Part shown: positions 7,563 to 17,042 of the stretch, one piece after another | Layout of the letters: each line of letters starts with the position of its first letter | How positions within the stretch are numbered: position 1 is the first letter of the stretch | Assembly (NCBI RefSeq): GCF_002483235.1 | Contig: NZ_DLHN01000021.1 | Coordinates: 1-64,000, forward strand | DNA: 64,000 bases | Direction of reading: 5' to 3' | From: Pedobacter glucosidilyticus | GTDB taxonomy: Bacteria > Bacteroidota > Bacteroidia > Sphingobacteriales > Sphingobacteriaceae | Translations under genes and position numbers: made by a program | The notes under the pieces: model-generated | Databases searched by the model: none | Told to the model about the DNA's origin: nothing | The model's input: the letters and a program-made list of their open reading frames with translations, nothing else

Positions 7563-8810
7563 ATGGATAAATACCTGGTGATGCTAACAGTAATAGGGGC
7601 TGCGGCTTTTGTCATGACTTTTATGCCTGCCATTACCGCAAAAACTAAAGTTTCCTATTCACTATATTTTTTAGTCTTCGGAGTTATCATCTACAGTTTA
7701 TTTCCGCAACATTTACCATCTGCTCATCCTAAAGCTCATCCTGATATAAGTTTGCATCTTTCAGAAATGGTGGTCATCATTTCTTTAATGGGTACAGGTA
7801 TAAAAATAGATAGGCCTTTCAATCTCAAAAACTGGGCTTCTCCCTTGCGCTTGGTTACCATAGCCATGCTGCTTTGCATGCTAGGGGTAGCCTTTTTAGC
7901 CTATTATATATTAAATTTTGATTTGGCTTCAGCAATTTTATTGGCGGCTGTACTGGCACCTACAGACCCTGTATTGGCATCAGATGTACAGGTTGGTCCA
8001 CCTAACGAAGCTTATAAATCTGAAACTAAATTTGCTTTAACAGCAGAAGCGGGTTTAAATGATGGTCTGGCTTTCCCTTTTACCTGGTTAGCCATTACTA
8101 TTGCTTTTATCCAAATAGGGGAGAAAAATAATTTACTGGAATGGTTCTCCCTGATGCTGGTGTATAAAATTTTAGCAGGTATTGCCATTGGCTACCTGGC
8201 AGGAAAAGCTACCGGATATTTAATCTTTAATTTGGCCAAACGATTTGATTTTCTAAAATCACAAGATGGTTTTCTGGCGCTCGCCTTAACATTATTGGTT
8301 TATGGCATTACAGAGGCTTTTGGTGCTTATGGCTTTATCGCTGTTTTCATAAGCGCCTTTACACTAAGACATTCAGAAAAAAGAGACAATTACCACCACC
8401 ACTTACACAATTTTATCGACCAAACAGAACGTATTTTAATAGCAATTGTACTCTTGTTGTTAGGAGGCTCTTTGGTACAGGGAGGTTTAAAATACCTGAA
8501 CTGGGAAATAGGAATTTGCGTGGTAGCTTTTTTATTGGTGATAAGACCTCTTGCTGCTTACCTCAGTTTATACGCTTTAAAATTTCATTTTAAAGAGAAA
8601 ATGGCTATCAGTTTTTTAGGAATCAGAGGCATTGGTTCTATATTTTATTTATCTTTTGCCATAAAAGAAGTAGATTTTAAGTTCGAAAATCAGTTATGGT
8701 CTGCCGTATTTTTTACCATCTTAGTATCTATCGTTATACACGGCTTTTCTGCCCCTCGTATCATCAATTATCTGGGCCAAAATATCAAGAAAGAAAAAGT
8801 ACCCGAATAA
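7563..8810 (+). CDS. Cation/proton antiporter, CPA1-like
   Basis: 415 residues with about 12 hydrophobic segments. The transport core motif is recognisable: LLAAVLAPTDPVLASDVQVG (about 130-150) with the TDP typical of Na+/H+ exchangers, followed by AEAGLNDGLAFPF with the conserved ND pair. A third block, FLGIRGIGSIFYL, holds the arginine-glycine of helix 10 or 11. Such proteins exchange Na+ or K+ for H+ across the inner membrane. It lacks the long cytoplasmic tail of eukaryotic NHEs. It is located between a dedA-like and a fur-like gene, 18 bases before the latter, so the three may be co-transcribed. Confidence 0.88.
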   Translation: MDKYLVMLTVIGAAAFVMTFMPAITAKTKVSYSLYFLVFGVIIYSLFPQHLPSAHPKAHPDISLHLSEMVVIISLMGTGIKIDRPFNLKNWASPLRLVTIAMLLCMLGVAFLAYYILNFDLASAILLAAVLAPTDPVLASDVQVGPPNEAYKSETKFALTAEAGLNDGLAFPFTWLAITIAFIQIGEKNNLLEWFSLMLVYKILAGIAIGYLAGKATGYLIFNLAKRFDFLKSQDGFLALALTLLVYGITEAFGAYGFIAVFISAFTLRHSEKRDNYHHHLHNFIDQTERILIAIVLLLLGGSLVQGGLKYLNWEIGICVVAFLLVIRPLAAYLSLYALKFHFKEKMAISFLGIRGIGSIFYLSFAIKEVDFKFENQLWSAVFFTILVSIVIHGFSAPRIINYLGQNIKKEKVPE

Positions 8811-8828
8811 TTTAAACCTCTGTTTTAA

Positions 8829-9287
8829 ATGATGATATTTGAAAATCAAAAATTCAAATGGGATATGGCCAATAGCTTCATCAAACTTCTGGAAGAAAAC
8901 GATTTAAAGAAAACCCAACCTCGCTTAAGTGTATTAAAAGTGTTAACATCTCGTGAGATGGCTACCTCACAGCCAGATTTAGAAGCTATTTTAGGTAAAG
9001 AGATAGACCGTGTAACCTTATACAGAACCCTAAAAACTTTTGAAGATAAAGGTATCATCCATAAGGTAATAGATCATAAAGGTACAGCTAACTATGCCAT
9101 GTGCTCGCACCAGTGCAACGCAAAAGAGCACCATCATGACCATCTACATTTTAACTGTACCCAATGCAATCATGTATACTGTTTAGATGAATGTATTTTG
9201 CCTCAATTTACAGTACCTGCCGGATATCAGGTAGAAAATGTACAATTGATAGCTACCGGTATTTGTGCTAAATGCAGGCAAGCTTAA
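8829..9287 (+). CDS. Fur family metal-dependent transcriptional repressor
   Basis: 152 residues from the ATG at 8829 (an adjacent ATG at 8832 and one at 8865 are alternatives). The winged-helix domain is in the first half (QPRLSVLKVLTSREMATSQ, then DRVTLYRTLKTFEDKGIIHKV, the recognition helix). The second half has His-rich and Cys-rich metal sites: CSHQCNAKEHHHDHLHF, CTQCNHVYCLDEC and CAKC. The extra Cys and His suggest a zinc or other metal sensor rather than classic Fur, but subtype cannot be fixed from sequence. Its stop overlaps by four bases the stop of a convergent copper-binding protein gene. Confidence 0.9.
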   Translation: MMIFENQKFKWDMANSFIKLLEENDLKKTQPRLSVLKVLTSREMATSQPDLEAILGKEIDRVTLYRTLKTFEDKGIIHKVIDHKGTANYAMCSHQCNAKEHHHDHLHFNCTQCNHVYCLDECILPQFTVPAGYQVENVQLIATGICAKCRQA

Positions 9288-9622
9288 GCAGCCATTTTCT
9301 CACATTCATCAGCACATAATCTACAAGCTTCAGCGCAAATCTGGCAATGTTCCATACCCATTTCTGCATGCTTTTCGCATTCTTGGGCACAGTTATAACA
9401 AGCATCGGCACAAATATTACAGATAATGGTGCTGTAAGAACTGTTCAGGCTCATCAGTTCGGCATTTAGTCTGCAAATGGTAGCACATTCTAAATCCATT
9501 TGGATACATTTCGCCATTTCATCTACACCCGATTCTCGTAAACAGGAAGTAGCACATTGGTTACAAGCAACCGCACAAGCCAAACAAGCCTCTATACATT
9601 TTCTGTATTTTTCTGGTATCAT
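9284..9622 (-). CDS. Four-helix bundle copper-binding protein (DUF326/Csp type)
   Basis: 112 residues containing 19 cysteines in helix-compatible CxxxC spacing, for example CIEACLACAVACNQCATSC at residues 9-27 and CQICAEACRLCADEC near the C-terminus. Csp proteins line the core of a four-helix bundle with Cys thiolates that store many Cu(I) ions. There is no signal peptide, so this is a cytosolic, Csp3-like version. The gene converges with the fur-like gene with a 4-base stop-codon overlap. Together with the Cus-type efflux operon 2.6 kb away it points to copper handling. Confidence 0.9.
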   Translation of the reverse strand: MIPEKYRKCIEACLACAVACNQCATSCLRESGVDEMAKCIQMDLECATICRLNAELMSLNSSYSTIICNICADACYNCAQECEKHAEMGMEHCQICAEACRLCADECEKMAA

Positions 9623-9725
9623 TTTAAATGTTTTGGGTATGATATATCAGCTATTGTGCCAAATGTGATATGTTTAAAGCTTAGCCTTGAAAATCTGAAC
9701 TTCAAAATAACTTTAGAAAAAAGAG

Positions 9726-9733
9726 TAAATTTG
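9726..9733 (+). promoter_or_regulatory. -7 element (TAAATTTG) of the broken ATPase gene
   Basis: Exact TAnnTTTG match 28 bases before the ATG at 9762. Its preservation suggests the gene was expressed before, or still is despite, the internal stop. Confidence 0.45.
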
Positions 9734-9761
9734 TAACGTTCAAATTAATCTGTATGAGGTG

Positions 9762-11084
9762 ATGCCAGAAACGCAAAATATTGAGTTTAAATTAATCTGG
9801 AGAGATGAGTACATAAAATGGATTTGTGGTTTTGCAAATGCCTACGGCGGAACTATTTTTATCGGAAAAGATGATACTGGAAATGTAGTTGATTTGCAGG
9901 GTTCTAAGAAACTTTTAGAAGAAATACCAAACAAGGTTAGAGACACTTTGGGGATTTTGGTTGATGTTAATCTGCACTAAACTAACTTTGGTAAATATAT
10001 CGAAATTATTATTGAGCAACATCCTTATCCAGTCAATTACAAAGGGCAATATCATTACAGAAGCGGAAGTACCAAACAAGAATTGAAAGGAGCCGCACTT
10101 GATAAGTTCCTCCTAGAGAAAAAAGGCAAAAGATGGGACGGTGTTCCTATTCCGAATGTTTCTATAAATGATTTTACTCAAGAAATATTTGATTTTTTTC
10201 GAAAACGGGCTTTTAGAAGCCAAAGAATTGATGAAGAAAGTTTAGCTGACAGTAATGAACATCTTATTGAAAATTTACAACTTAAAGAGGGTAAATTTCT
10301 TAAACGAGCATCTATTTTACTTTTTCATCCCAAGCCTGAAAAGCATGTAGTAGGAGCTTACATAAAGATTGGTTTTTTTGAAAGTAATAGTGACTTAAGA
10401 TTTCAGGACGAAATTCACGGAAATCTTTTTGAACAAATTGAAAAGACAACAGAAATACTATTCACAAAATATATTAAGGCCTTGATAAGCTATGAAGGAT
10501 TGAACCGCGTGGAAACTTATGAATATCTGATAGAAGCAATTAGAGAAGCGCTATTAAATGCAGTTGCCCATAAAGACTATGCAGGTGGTGTTCCAATTCA
10601 AATTAGTGTGTATAAAGATAAATTAATGATTTGGAACGAAGGACAACTTCCAGAAAACTGGACTATCGAAACACTTTTAGACAAGCACTCGTCTAAGCCA
10701 TTCAATCCTGATATCGCAAACGCACTTTTTCGTAGCGGATACATTGAATCTTGGGGTCGGGGCATTTCTAAAATGACAGAGCAATGTCTAAATTCTGGAC
10801 TTCCTGCACCCTTATTCTTTTTTAAAAGTTCAGGTTTTTGGGTAGAGTTCAGAAAAGATATTTATAATGAAGAATATTTGCGTGAAATGGCACTTAATGA
10901 AAGACAAAAAGATGCTCTGTTGTTTTTTAAATTAAAGGCAGAAATTGTTAATGCTGAGTATGTTAGTCGCTTTTCTGTTTCTGATAAAACAGCCAGAAGA
11001 GATTTAGTAGAGCTAGTTGAAAAAAACCTGCTATATCGCATTGGTAAGGGAAAAGGCACAAAGTACATATACTATGTCCGATAA
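9762..11084 (+). pseudogene. AlbA/Schlafen-type ATP-binding protein, interrupted by an in-frame stop
   Basis: The frame from the ATG at 9762 is interrupted by one TAA at 9978-9980 and continues in the same frame to 11084, giving a would-be product of about 440 residues. Before the stop is the AlbA_2 (Schlafen) domain start: EFKLIWRDEYIKWICGFANA and YGGTIFIGKDDTG. After it come YHYRSGSTKQELKG, a long middle region, the GHKL-type ATPase motif AIREALLNAVAHKDY (about residues 264-278), a WGRGISKM block, and a C-terminal winged helix (SVSDKTARRDLVELVEKNLL). The downstream part has no ATG near the break; the first alternative start is TTG at 10083. These proteins are usually orphan or defence-associated regulators. 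A base substitution or a sequencing error would each explain it. Confidence 0.85.
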
Positions 11085-11116
11085 AACCACTAAATGTCCG
11101 ATAAATGTCCGATAAA
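11075..11116. repeat. Three copies of the 11-bp unit TGTCCGATAAA
   Basis: Copies at 11075-11085, 11095-11105 and 11106-11116, the last two directly adjacent. The first copy supplies the stop codon of the broken ATPase gene. Because 11 is not a multiple of 3, changes in copy number would alter the C-terminal frame. Confidence 0.7.
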
Positions 11117-11305
11117 TGATAGTATACTTTATACAAGACAAAATCTCATAATTATATCGGAACTTAACAATTATTTAAGAGATATAGCCAATAACAGTTT
11201 GTTATAAATTGGTATTACTCACAATAAGCTACTACCAAATAGCTACCATACGTTTGTAGTTAAACCATTTTGTTTTTTTAATAAATATTAACGTAACTTT
11301 ACAAC

Positions 11306-11689
11306 GTGAAAAAACTATTTACGCTTACACTGATATTTCTTTACTCGCTTTCTGTATTAGGAGTAGCGGTAAATAAATTTTATTGCTGTGGCGAGTTAGA
11401 ATCGGTTACTTTCACAACCTCAGAAAAATACCTAAAGGCTAGTAAAGAAAGTAAAGATGCTGGATGTTGCCAAAATGAGGTACAAACATTTAAAGTTAAA
11501 GACAGTCACCTGTCAAGCTCAGCTAAATTTTTAGAGGCTAAACTTTTTGCAACGCTTTTATCACCAATCCCCGTATTTGATTTTAAAGTTGTAAATACAA
11601 AAGAAGTTGTATTGGCTTACCAAAGTCATGCACCACCATTAGGAGCTCAATCTCCCATCTATCTACAAAACTGTAATTTCAGAATCTGA
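11306..11689 (+). CDS. HYC_CC_PP-type small exported protein
   Basis: 127 residues starting with GTG. It has a signal peptide (MKKLFTLTLIFLYSLSVLGVA) followed by KFYCCGE, GCCQNEVQTFKVKDSH and a C-terminal APPLGAQSPIYLQNCNFRI. This Cys-pair, Cys-Cys and Pro-Pro arrangement matches the Bacteroidota HYC_CC_PP family, often found beside metal-efflux genes. A likely promoter lies just upstream: TTTG at 11269-11272, 21 bases, then TAACTTTA at 11294-11301, which would put the start of transcription very close to the GTG. Position 570 bases before the Cus-type operon supports a metal-related role; the actual function is unknown. Confidence 0.75.
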   Translation: MKKLFTLTLIFLYSLSVLGVAVNKFYCCGELESVTFTTSEKYLKASKESKDAGCCQNEVQTFKVKDSHLSSSAKFLEAKLFATLLSPIPVFDFKVVNTKEVVLAYQSHAPPLGAQSPIYLQNCNFRI

Positions 11690-12260
11690 TTTTTCTTCTT
11701 GATGCTTCGTAAATGCGGAGCTGTATCAAAATGCCATTTCTTGTGAGACAGCAAAACAAGTTAATGTCGTCCTGAATGTTAATGCCTGTTTACCGCAGGC
11801 AAGTATTTCAATCAATATGTAATGATGTTTTAAAGTAGTTCGATAATGGAGCCTAAGTAGAAACAACCGTTTACACTAAATTCCGCCTTGGCGGTTGCGG
11901 TATCTACAGAATTAGCCTTAGCAGAACCTTTAGAAGCAAGCGGCGCAGCGGAGAGTTTTTGGTTACTTTTTGCGGAAACATGCGAAGCATTCATGAAGAC
12001 CAAAACATAAAATCAATACTTTGAATAAAAGTAACTTGACATGGCCGGTCAAGAGGCCGGAGAGCTGGTGCGTGAATGCTTGAATTTGAAATATTAATAA
12101 ATAACGTAGATGATAGAAAAGTCGAAGGACAGCACTTTATTACAGTTCCCTATTTCAAGTTTTTGGGTATCCTACCCTAAAAGCATATCCCCAACCTTAG
12201 TATTTAATTTTTTATGTACAGATAATATCCCTGCAAAGGGTTGATTTTAATTTTTTTATA
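11690..12260. other. Intergenic region upstream of the metal-efflux operon, with repeat fragments
   Basis: 571 bases with no credible gene. It contains a diverged copy of the TTACTTTTTGCGGA hairpin repeat (11961-12035, arms GTTACTTTT and AAAAGTAAC separated by about 57 bases), a GC stretch TTCCGCCTTGGCGG near 11880, and an inverted repeat at 12160-12182 close to the operon start. The first 400 bases look like decayed repeat DNA; the last 130 should carry the operon promoter. Confidence 0.6.
12160..12182. promoter_or_regulatory. Candidate operator upstream of the metal-efflux operon
   Basis: Inverted repeat TTTTTGGGTA-tcc-TACCCTAAAA: 10-base arms with one mismatch around a 3-base centre, 79-101 bases before the first ATG (12261). 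A second short inverted repeat, CCCT-GCAA-AGGG, follows near 12229-12240. Neither matches a regulator motif I can name, and no metal-sensor gene adjoins the operon. Confidence 0.35.
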
Positions 12261-12515
12261 ATGAAAAGAATAGCTTTAAGTTTAGTGATTTTAGCAACAT
12301 TAGTTGTAACCGCATGTAGTAACAATACCCAAAATAATGATGCCACTGCAACGGATAAAAACATGACCTACACTTGCCCAATGGATCCTGAAGTAATTGC
12401 CTACGAGCCTGGTACCTGCCCTAAATGTAAAATGGATTTGGTAGCTCAGGCTGATGTAGCAAGTGATACCACACACATACATAGCGATACTACTCATCAT
12501 AACCATAACCATTAA
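12261..12515 (+). CDS. Lipoprotein with heavy-metal-binding domain
   Basis: 84 residues: a lipoprotein signal with lipobox VTAC (Cys19), then the heavy-metal-binding motif YTCPMDPEVIAYEPGTCP, continuing KCKMDLV (about residues 37-62), and a His-rich tail (HIHSDTTHHNHNH). The YTCPMxPE..CPxCxMDL domain binds soft metals and also occurs at the N-termini of both adaptor proteins encoded downstream. As a stand-alone lipoprotein it is probably a periplasmic metal chaperone or scavenger feeding the efflux pump. It is the first gene of the operon, 6 bases before cusA. Confidence 0.88.
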   Translation: MKRIALSLVILATLVVTACSNNTQNNDATATDKNMTYTCPMDPEVIAYEPGTCPKCKMDLVAQADVASDTTHIHSDTTHHNHNH

Positions 12516-12521
12516 GAAAAG

Positions 12522-15500
12522 ATGATACCAGCAATTATAGATTTTTCTTTAAAAAACAGGCTCTTCGTTTTATTGATAACGATGGGCTTGTTTGGCTGGG
12601 GGATATATGCTGTACAAGAAAATCCGATAGATGCCATCCCTGATTTATCAGAAAATCAGGTGATTGTATTTACCGAATGGATGGGTAGAAGTCCGCAAGT
12701 GATAGAAGACCAAATTACTTACCCATTGGTAAGTAATTTACAGGGTATCCCGCAGGTAAAAGATATCAGAGCGAGTTCTATGTTTGGGATGAGCTTTGTA
12801 TACATCATTTTTGATGATAAGACAGATATATATTGGGCTCGTACCCGTGTATTAGAACGCTTAAATTACGCCCAGCGATTATTACCAGACGGTATTACCC
12901 CAACACTTGGCCCTGATGGAACAGGCGTTGGCCACGTATTTTGGTATACACTAGATGCCGGTAAAATGGACCTTGGCGAGCAACGAGCTTTACAAGACTG
13001 GTACATCAAACTGGCTTTACAAACCGTACCAGGTGTTGCAGAAGTGGCCTCTTTTGGTGGGTTCGAGAAGCAATACCAATTGGTGATAGACCCTTTAAAA
13101 CTGCAATTCTATAACCTTTCCTTAATGGATGTGATGAATAAGGTGAAAGCGAATAATAATGATGTTGGTGGAAGAAAGTTTGAGATGAGCGATATGGCCT
13201 ACATCATTAGAGGTTTGGGTTATGTAAAGAATAAGCAAGATTTAGAGAACATTGCTATTGCCAATAATAAAGGCATCCCAGTAAGGGTAAAAGACATTGG
13301 TACGGTGCAAATGGGGGGCGATTTAAGACTAGGAATTTTTGATGAAAATGGCGAGGGCGAAGCCGTTGGAGGTATTGTGGTGATGCGTTATGGCGAAAAT
13401 GCCGATAAAGTTATTGCTGCTGTAAAAACCAAAATGGAAGAAGTAGAGCGTGGACTGCCTGCTGGCGTAAAGTTCAATATCGCTTATGACAGAAGCTCAT
13501 TAATTGAAGCCGCCATTTATACCATCAAGGTGAAACTGTTAGAAGAAATTATCGTAGTATGTATCATCGTTATCATTTTCTTGATGCACTGGAGAAGTGC
13601 TTTAAGCATTATCCTACAAATACCTGTTACCATTGCTTTGAGTTTCTTATTGTTAAACGCCTTTGGTATTTCATCTAACATCATGTCTTTAACCGGTATT
13701 GCTTTAGCTATTGGTGTTATTGTAGATAATGGCATCATCATGTCTGAAAACGCTTATCGCCGATTATCCGAATGGCAAAACAATCCAATACATCAAAAAT
13801 CATGATAGGATTCATCAAAAATATATTCAACAAGAAAAAGGAAGATTTAGGTTATACGCCTATTCCTGAAGCTACCCGCTTGCAAATTATTGCTGATGCT
13901 TGTAAGCAAGTATCAAGAGGGGTATTTTTCTCTACCATTATCATCATTGCCTCTTTCTTACCTGTATTTCTATTAACAGGGCAGGAAGGAAAACTATTTG
14001 GTCCTTTAGCCTATACTAAAACCTTCATTTTAGTGATAGATGCCATTTTGGTGCTCACTTTAGCACCGGTACTCATCTCTTATTTTATGAAAGGAAGGTT
14101 TAGAAGCGAAAATGAAAACCCGGTAAACAGGAACTTAGAAGCTTGGTACGAACCCTTGATTACCAAGTGTATCCACTGGCGTAAAACCACTATCGGAGTA
14201 AATATACTGGCTTTATTAATTAGTGTGCCGATGTTATGGAGCTTAGGTAGAGAGTTTATGCCTCCGCTAGATGAAGGTTCTATCTTATTTATGCCCGTAA
14301 CCCTGCCCGATGTTTCTAACGGTGAGGCCAAGCGTATCTTACAAGTTCAGGATAAGTTGATTAAATCTGTACCAGAGGTTAGCTATGTTTTAGGAAAAGC
14401 CGGAAGAGCCGAAACAGCAACGGATAACTCGCCTATCAGTATGATAGAAACGATTATCCTACTTAAACCTAAAAGCGAATGGCGTTCTGGTCTTACGAAA
14501 GACGATATCATCAACGAGTTAAATCATAAATTACAAATACCTGGGGTTACCAACGGTTGGACACAGCCTATTATCAACCGTATCAATATGCTTTCTACAG
14601 GTATTAGAACAGATGTTGGTGTAAAAGTTTATGGTCAGAATCTTGATACGATTGATGCTTTTTCGCAAAAAATACGCAGCTATTTGCAAGGTATAGATGG
14701 AGTTAAGGATTTATATGTGGAGCCCATTACTGGCGGTAAATACATTGATATTGCCATTAAAAGAGATGAAATAAGCAGGTACAATTTAAGCATCGATGAT
14801 GTAAATACTGTGGTAGAAAGTGCTTTAGGTGGGATGCAATTAACCACTACGATTGAAGGCCGACAAAGATTTTCTGTGAATGCCCGTTACGGTCAAGATT
14901 TTAGAGATAACCTACAAGATTTAAAGCGTTTACAGGTACAAACCATGGATTTTGGACCTATTCCTTTAGAAGCTGTGGCTGATATTGGGATTTCTGAAGG
15001 TCCGCCTATGATTAACTCAGAAAATGCTTTACTACGCGGTACCGTTTTGTTTAATGTCAGAGATCGGGATTTGGCAGGTACGGTAGAAGAAGCTCGCGAA
15101 AAGCTGGATGCCATGATTGGGCAATTACCTAAAGGTTATTTTATAGAATGGAGCGGGCAATACGAAAACCTTATCCGTAGCGAGCGTACCATGAAATTGA
15201 TTATCCCTATTGTATTGGTGATCATCTTTTTATGTATGTATTTCGCCTTCCACTCGGTAAGAGAAGCATTTTTTAGCCTAATTTCTATTCCTTTTGCGCT
15301 TATAGGAGGTGCTTTTATGGTTTATTTCTGGGGTGTTAATTTATCAGTAGCAGTAGCTGTAGGTTTTATAGCACTTTTTGGTTTGGCGGTAGAAACAGGT
15401 ATTGTCATGGTGATTTACTTGAATGATGCCATGCAGCAATTGGTTGCGCTGAAGGGAAACTCAAGAGAAACCATTACCAAAGAAGATTTAAGAACTTATG

Positions 15501-15754
15501 TTATCGCTGGTGCAGCAAAACGTTTAAGACCAAAGTTAATGACGGTTTGCGTTTCTCTGTTTGGTTTAATCCCTATCCTTTGGAGTACAGGTGTGGGTAG
15601 CGATGTGATGATCCCTATAGTATTGCCAATGGTTGGTGGGGTGTTAACATCATCAACACATATATTATTGGTTACACCATTAATATTTCTGATGACTAAA
15701 GAGTACGAGTTAAAGAAATATGGAAAAATAGAGGTATTAGATGCTAAACACTAG
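12522..15754 (+). pseudogene. cusA: CusA/CzcA-type heavy-metal RND efflux pump, frameshifted
   Basis: Two overlapping frames (12522-13805 and 13772-15754) together encode one RND pump of about 1,070 residues, close to the normal CusA length. The first part ends after transmembrane helix 4 (AIGVIVDNGIIMSENAYRRL); the second begins in the helix 4-5 loop and continues with EATRLQIIADACKQVSRG, helix 5, and the second periplasmic repeat and helices 7-12. The move is from frame 0 to frame -1, as from one lost base between about 13772 and 13805. The region includes an A5 run at 13795-13799 just before the TGA. Metal-RND features include PLVSNLQGIPQVKDIRA and FMPPLDEGS. Function depends on whether the shift is real, an assembly error or bypassed by the ribosome. 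Confidence 0.85.
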
Positions 15755-15765
15755 ATTTTAATAAG

Positions 15766-17016
15766 ATGAAAACAAGATTAATGATACTAGTGCTGCTTTT
15801 GCAAGTTGTTTTTGTAAAAGCACAAGAAAAGTTAGACTTAGCAACTATTTTGAAGGAGATAGAGCAGCAAAATCCACAGTTGAAGATGTACGATGCCGAA
15901 ATTAAGTCTATGGATGAAATGGCAAAAGGCGCTAAAGATTGGGAAAGCCCACAGTTGGGAACTGGTTTATGGATGGTGCCTTACAATACTTCTATGTGGA
16001 GAAGAGGCATGGATGGTAGTACCGGTATGGGCCAATATGCCATCAGTTTAGAACAGATGTTTCCTAACAAAAGTAACCTTAATGCCAATGCAAAGCTGAT
16101 GGAAACAGCATCCTCTGTAGAGTTACAGAATAAAAAAGGTATTGCTTTTAATTTATTCAGCTTAGCTAAACAAAATTTTGTAGAATGGAAATTAGCGAAA
16201 GAAAAAGCTAAGGTTTTAGAGCAAAATCAGCAGTTATTGGCTTTTATGATTAGGAGTACCGAAATCAGATATAAAAACGGTTTAGAAAAGTTAAATACTT
16301 ATTACAAAGCAAAAGCCGCTTTAGCCAATATAGAAAACATGCAATTGATGTTAGAGAATGATATCAAACAGAACAAGATTATGCTGAACACTTTAATGAA
16401 TCGCAATAAGCTATCCAGTTTTGATATCGATACCATGTATCCGCAAAAGCAATATCAGTCATCATTGTATGATAGTACAACATTAGCCAACCATAGAAGT
16501 GACATCAAAGCTATAGAGCAAAGCATAGTATTGAACGGTTTAGAGCAAGCTGTAGAAAAAAGTATGTTGAAGCCAGAATTTGGAGTGAGGTACGAGCACA
16601 TGTTTGGTTTTGGTGGGATGCCTATGCAATATTCTTTAATGGGGATGATAAAAATACCTGTTGCTTGGTCTACAAAATCAGAAAGGGCAAATATAGAAGG
16701 TTTAAAATGGCGCTCTGAGGCTTTAAGACAAGAAAAAGATATGCTTTTAAGTGAGGTAAGAGGGAGGGCTTTTGGAAAAGTAAACGATTTGCAAACCAAA
16801 GAAAAGCAGCTTAAACTTTTTGAGCAGCAGATTATCCCGGCTCTAAAGAAAAATTATCAAAGTTTACAACTCTCTTACGAGCAAAATACAGCAGAACTTT
16901 TTATGTTGTTTGATGCTTGGGAAAGTTTAAACATGACTCAACTTAATTATATCGATTTGCAAAAAGAATGTCTGATGATGCAAATAGAGCTGGATAGAAT
17001 TTTAGAGTTGAAGTAA
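15766..17016 (+). CDS. TolC family outer-membrane efflux protein (CusC-like)
   Basis: 416 residues with signal peptide MKTRLMILVLLLQVVFVKAQ. The body is dominated by long helices, with heptad-like stretches (KLMETASSVELQNKKGIAFN, QLKLFEQQIIPALKKNYQSL) typical of the periplasmic tunnel of TolC proteins. Homologues form trimers that carry substrate from the RND pump to the outside. Gene order cusA-tolC-cusB-cusB and an 11-base spacing from cusA make it the outer-membrane partner of this pump. It is compact relative to E. coli CusC (about 460), as usual for Bacteroidota versions. Confidence 0.88.
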   Translation: MKTRLMILVLLLQVVFVKAQEKLDLATILKEIEQQNPQLKMYDAEIKSMDEMAKGAKDWESPQLGTGLWMVPYNTSMWRRGMDGSTGMGQYAISLEQMFPNKSNLNANAKLMETASSVELQNKKGIAFNLFSLAKQNFVEWKLAKEKAKVLEQNQQLLAFMIRSTEIRYKNGLEKLNTYYKAKAALANIENMQLMLENDIKQNKIMLNTLMNRNKLSSFDIDTMYPQKQYQSSLYDSTTLANHRSDIKAIEQSIVLNGLEQAVEKSMLKPEFGVRYEHMFGFGGMPMQYSLMGMIKIPVAWSTKSERANIEGLKWRSEALRQEKDMLLSEVRGRAFGKVNDLQTKEKQLKLFEQQIIPALKKNYQSLQLSYEQNTAELFMLFDAWESLNMTQLNYIDLQKECLMMQIELDRILELK

Positions 17017-17042
17017 ACCATTAACATATAAAAGATTTAAAA

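Noticed and set aside
13772..13805. Programmed -1 frameshifting in cusA as the preferred explanation
   Set aside because: The A5 run allows slippage but no canonical X-XXY-YYZ heptamer in frame or downstream stimulatory structure was found; a one-base error or mutation is simpler.
12522..15754. Two separate functional half-pump genes
   Set aside because: The second frame begins inside a conserved cytoplasmic loop with no ribosome site, and no known RND pump is split there.
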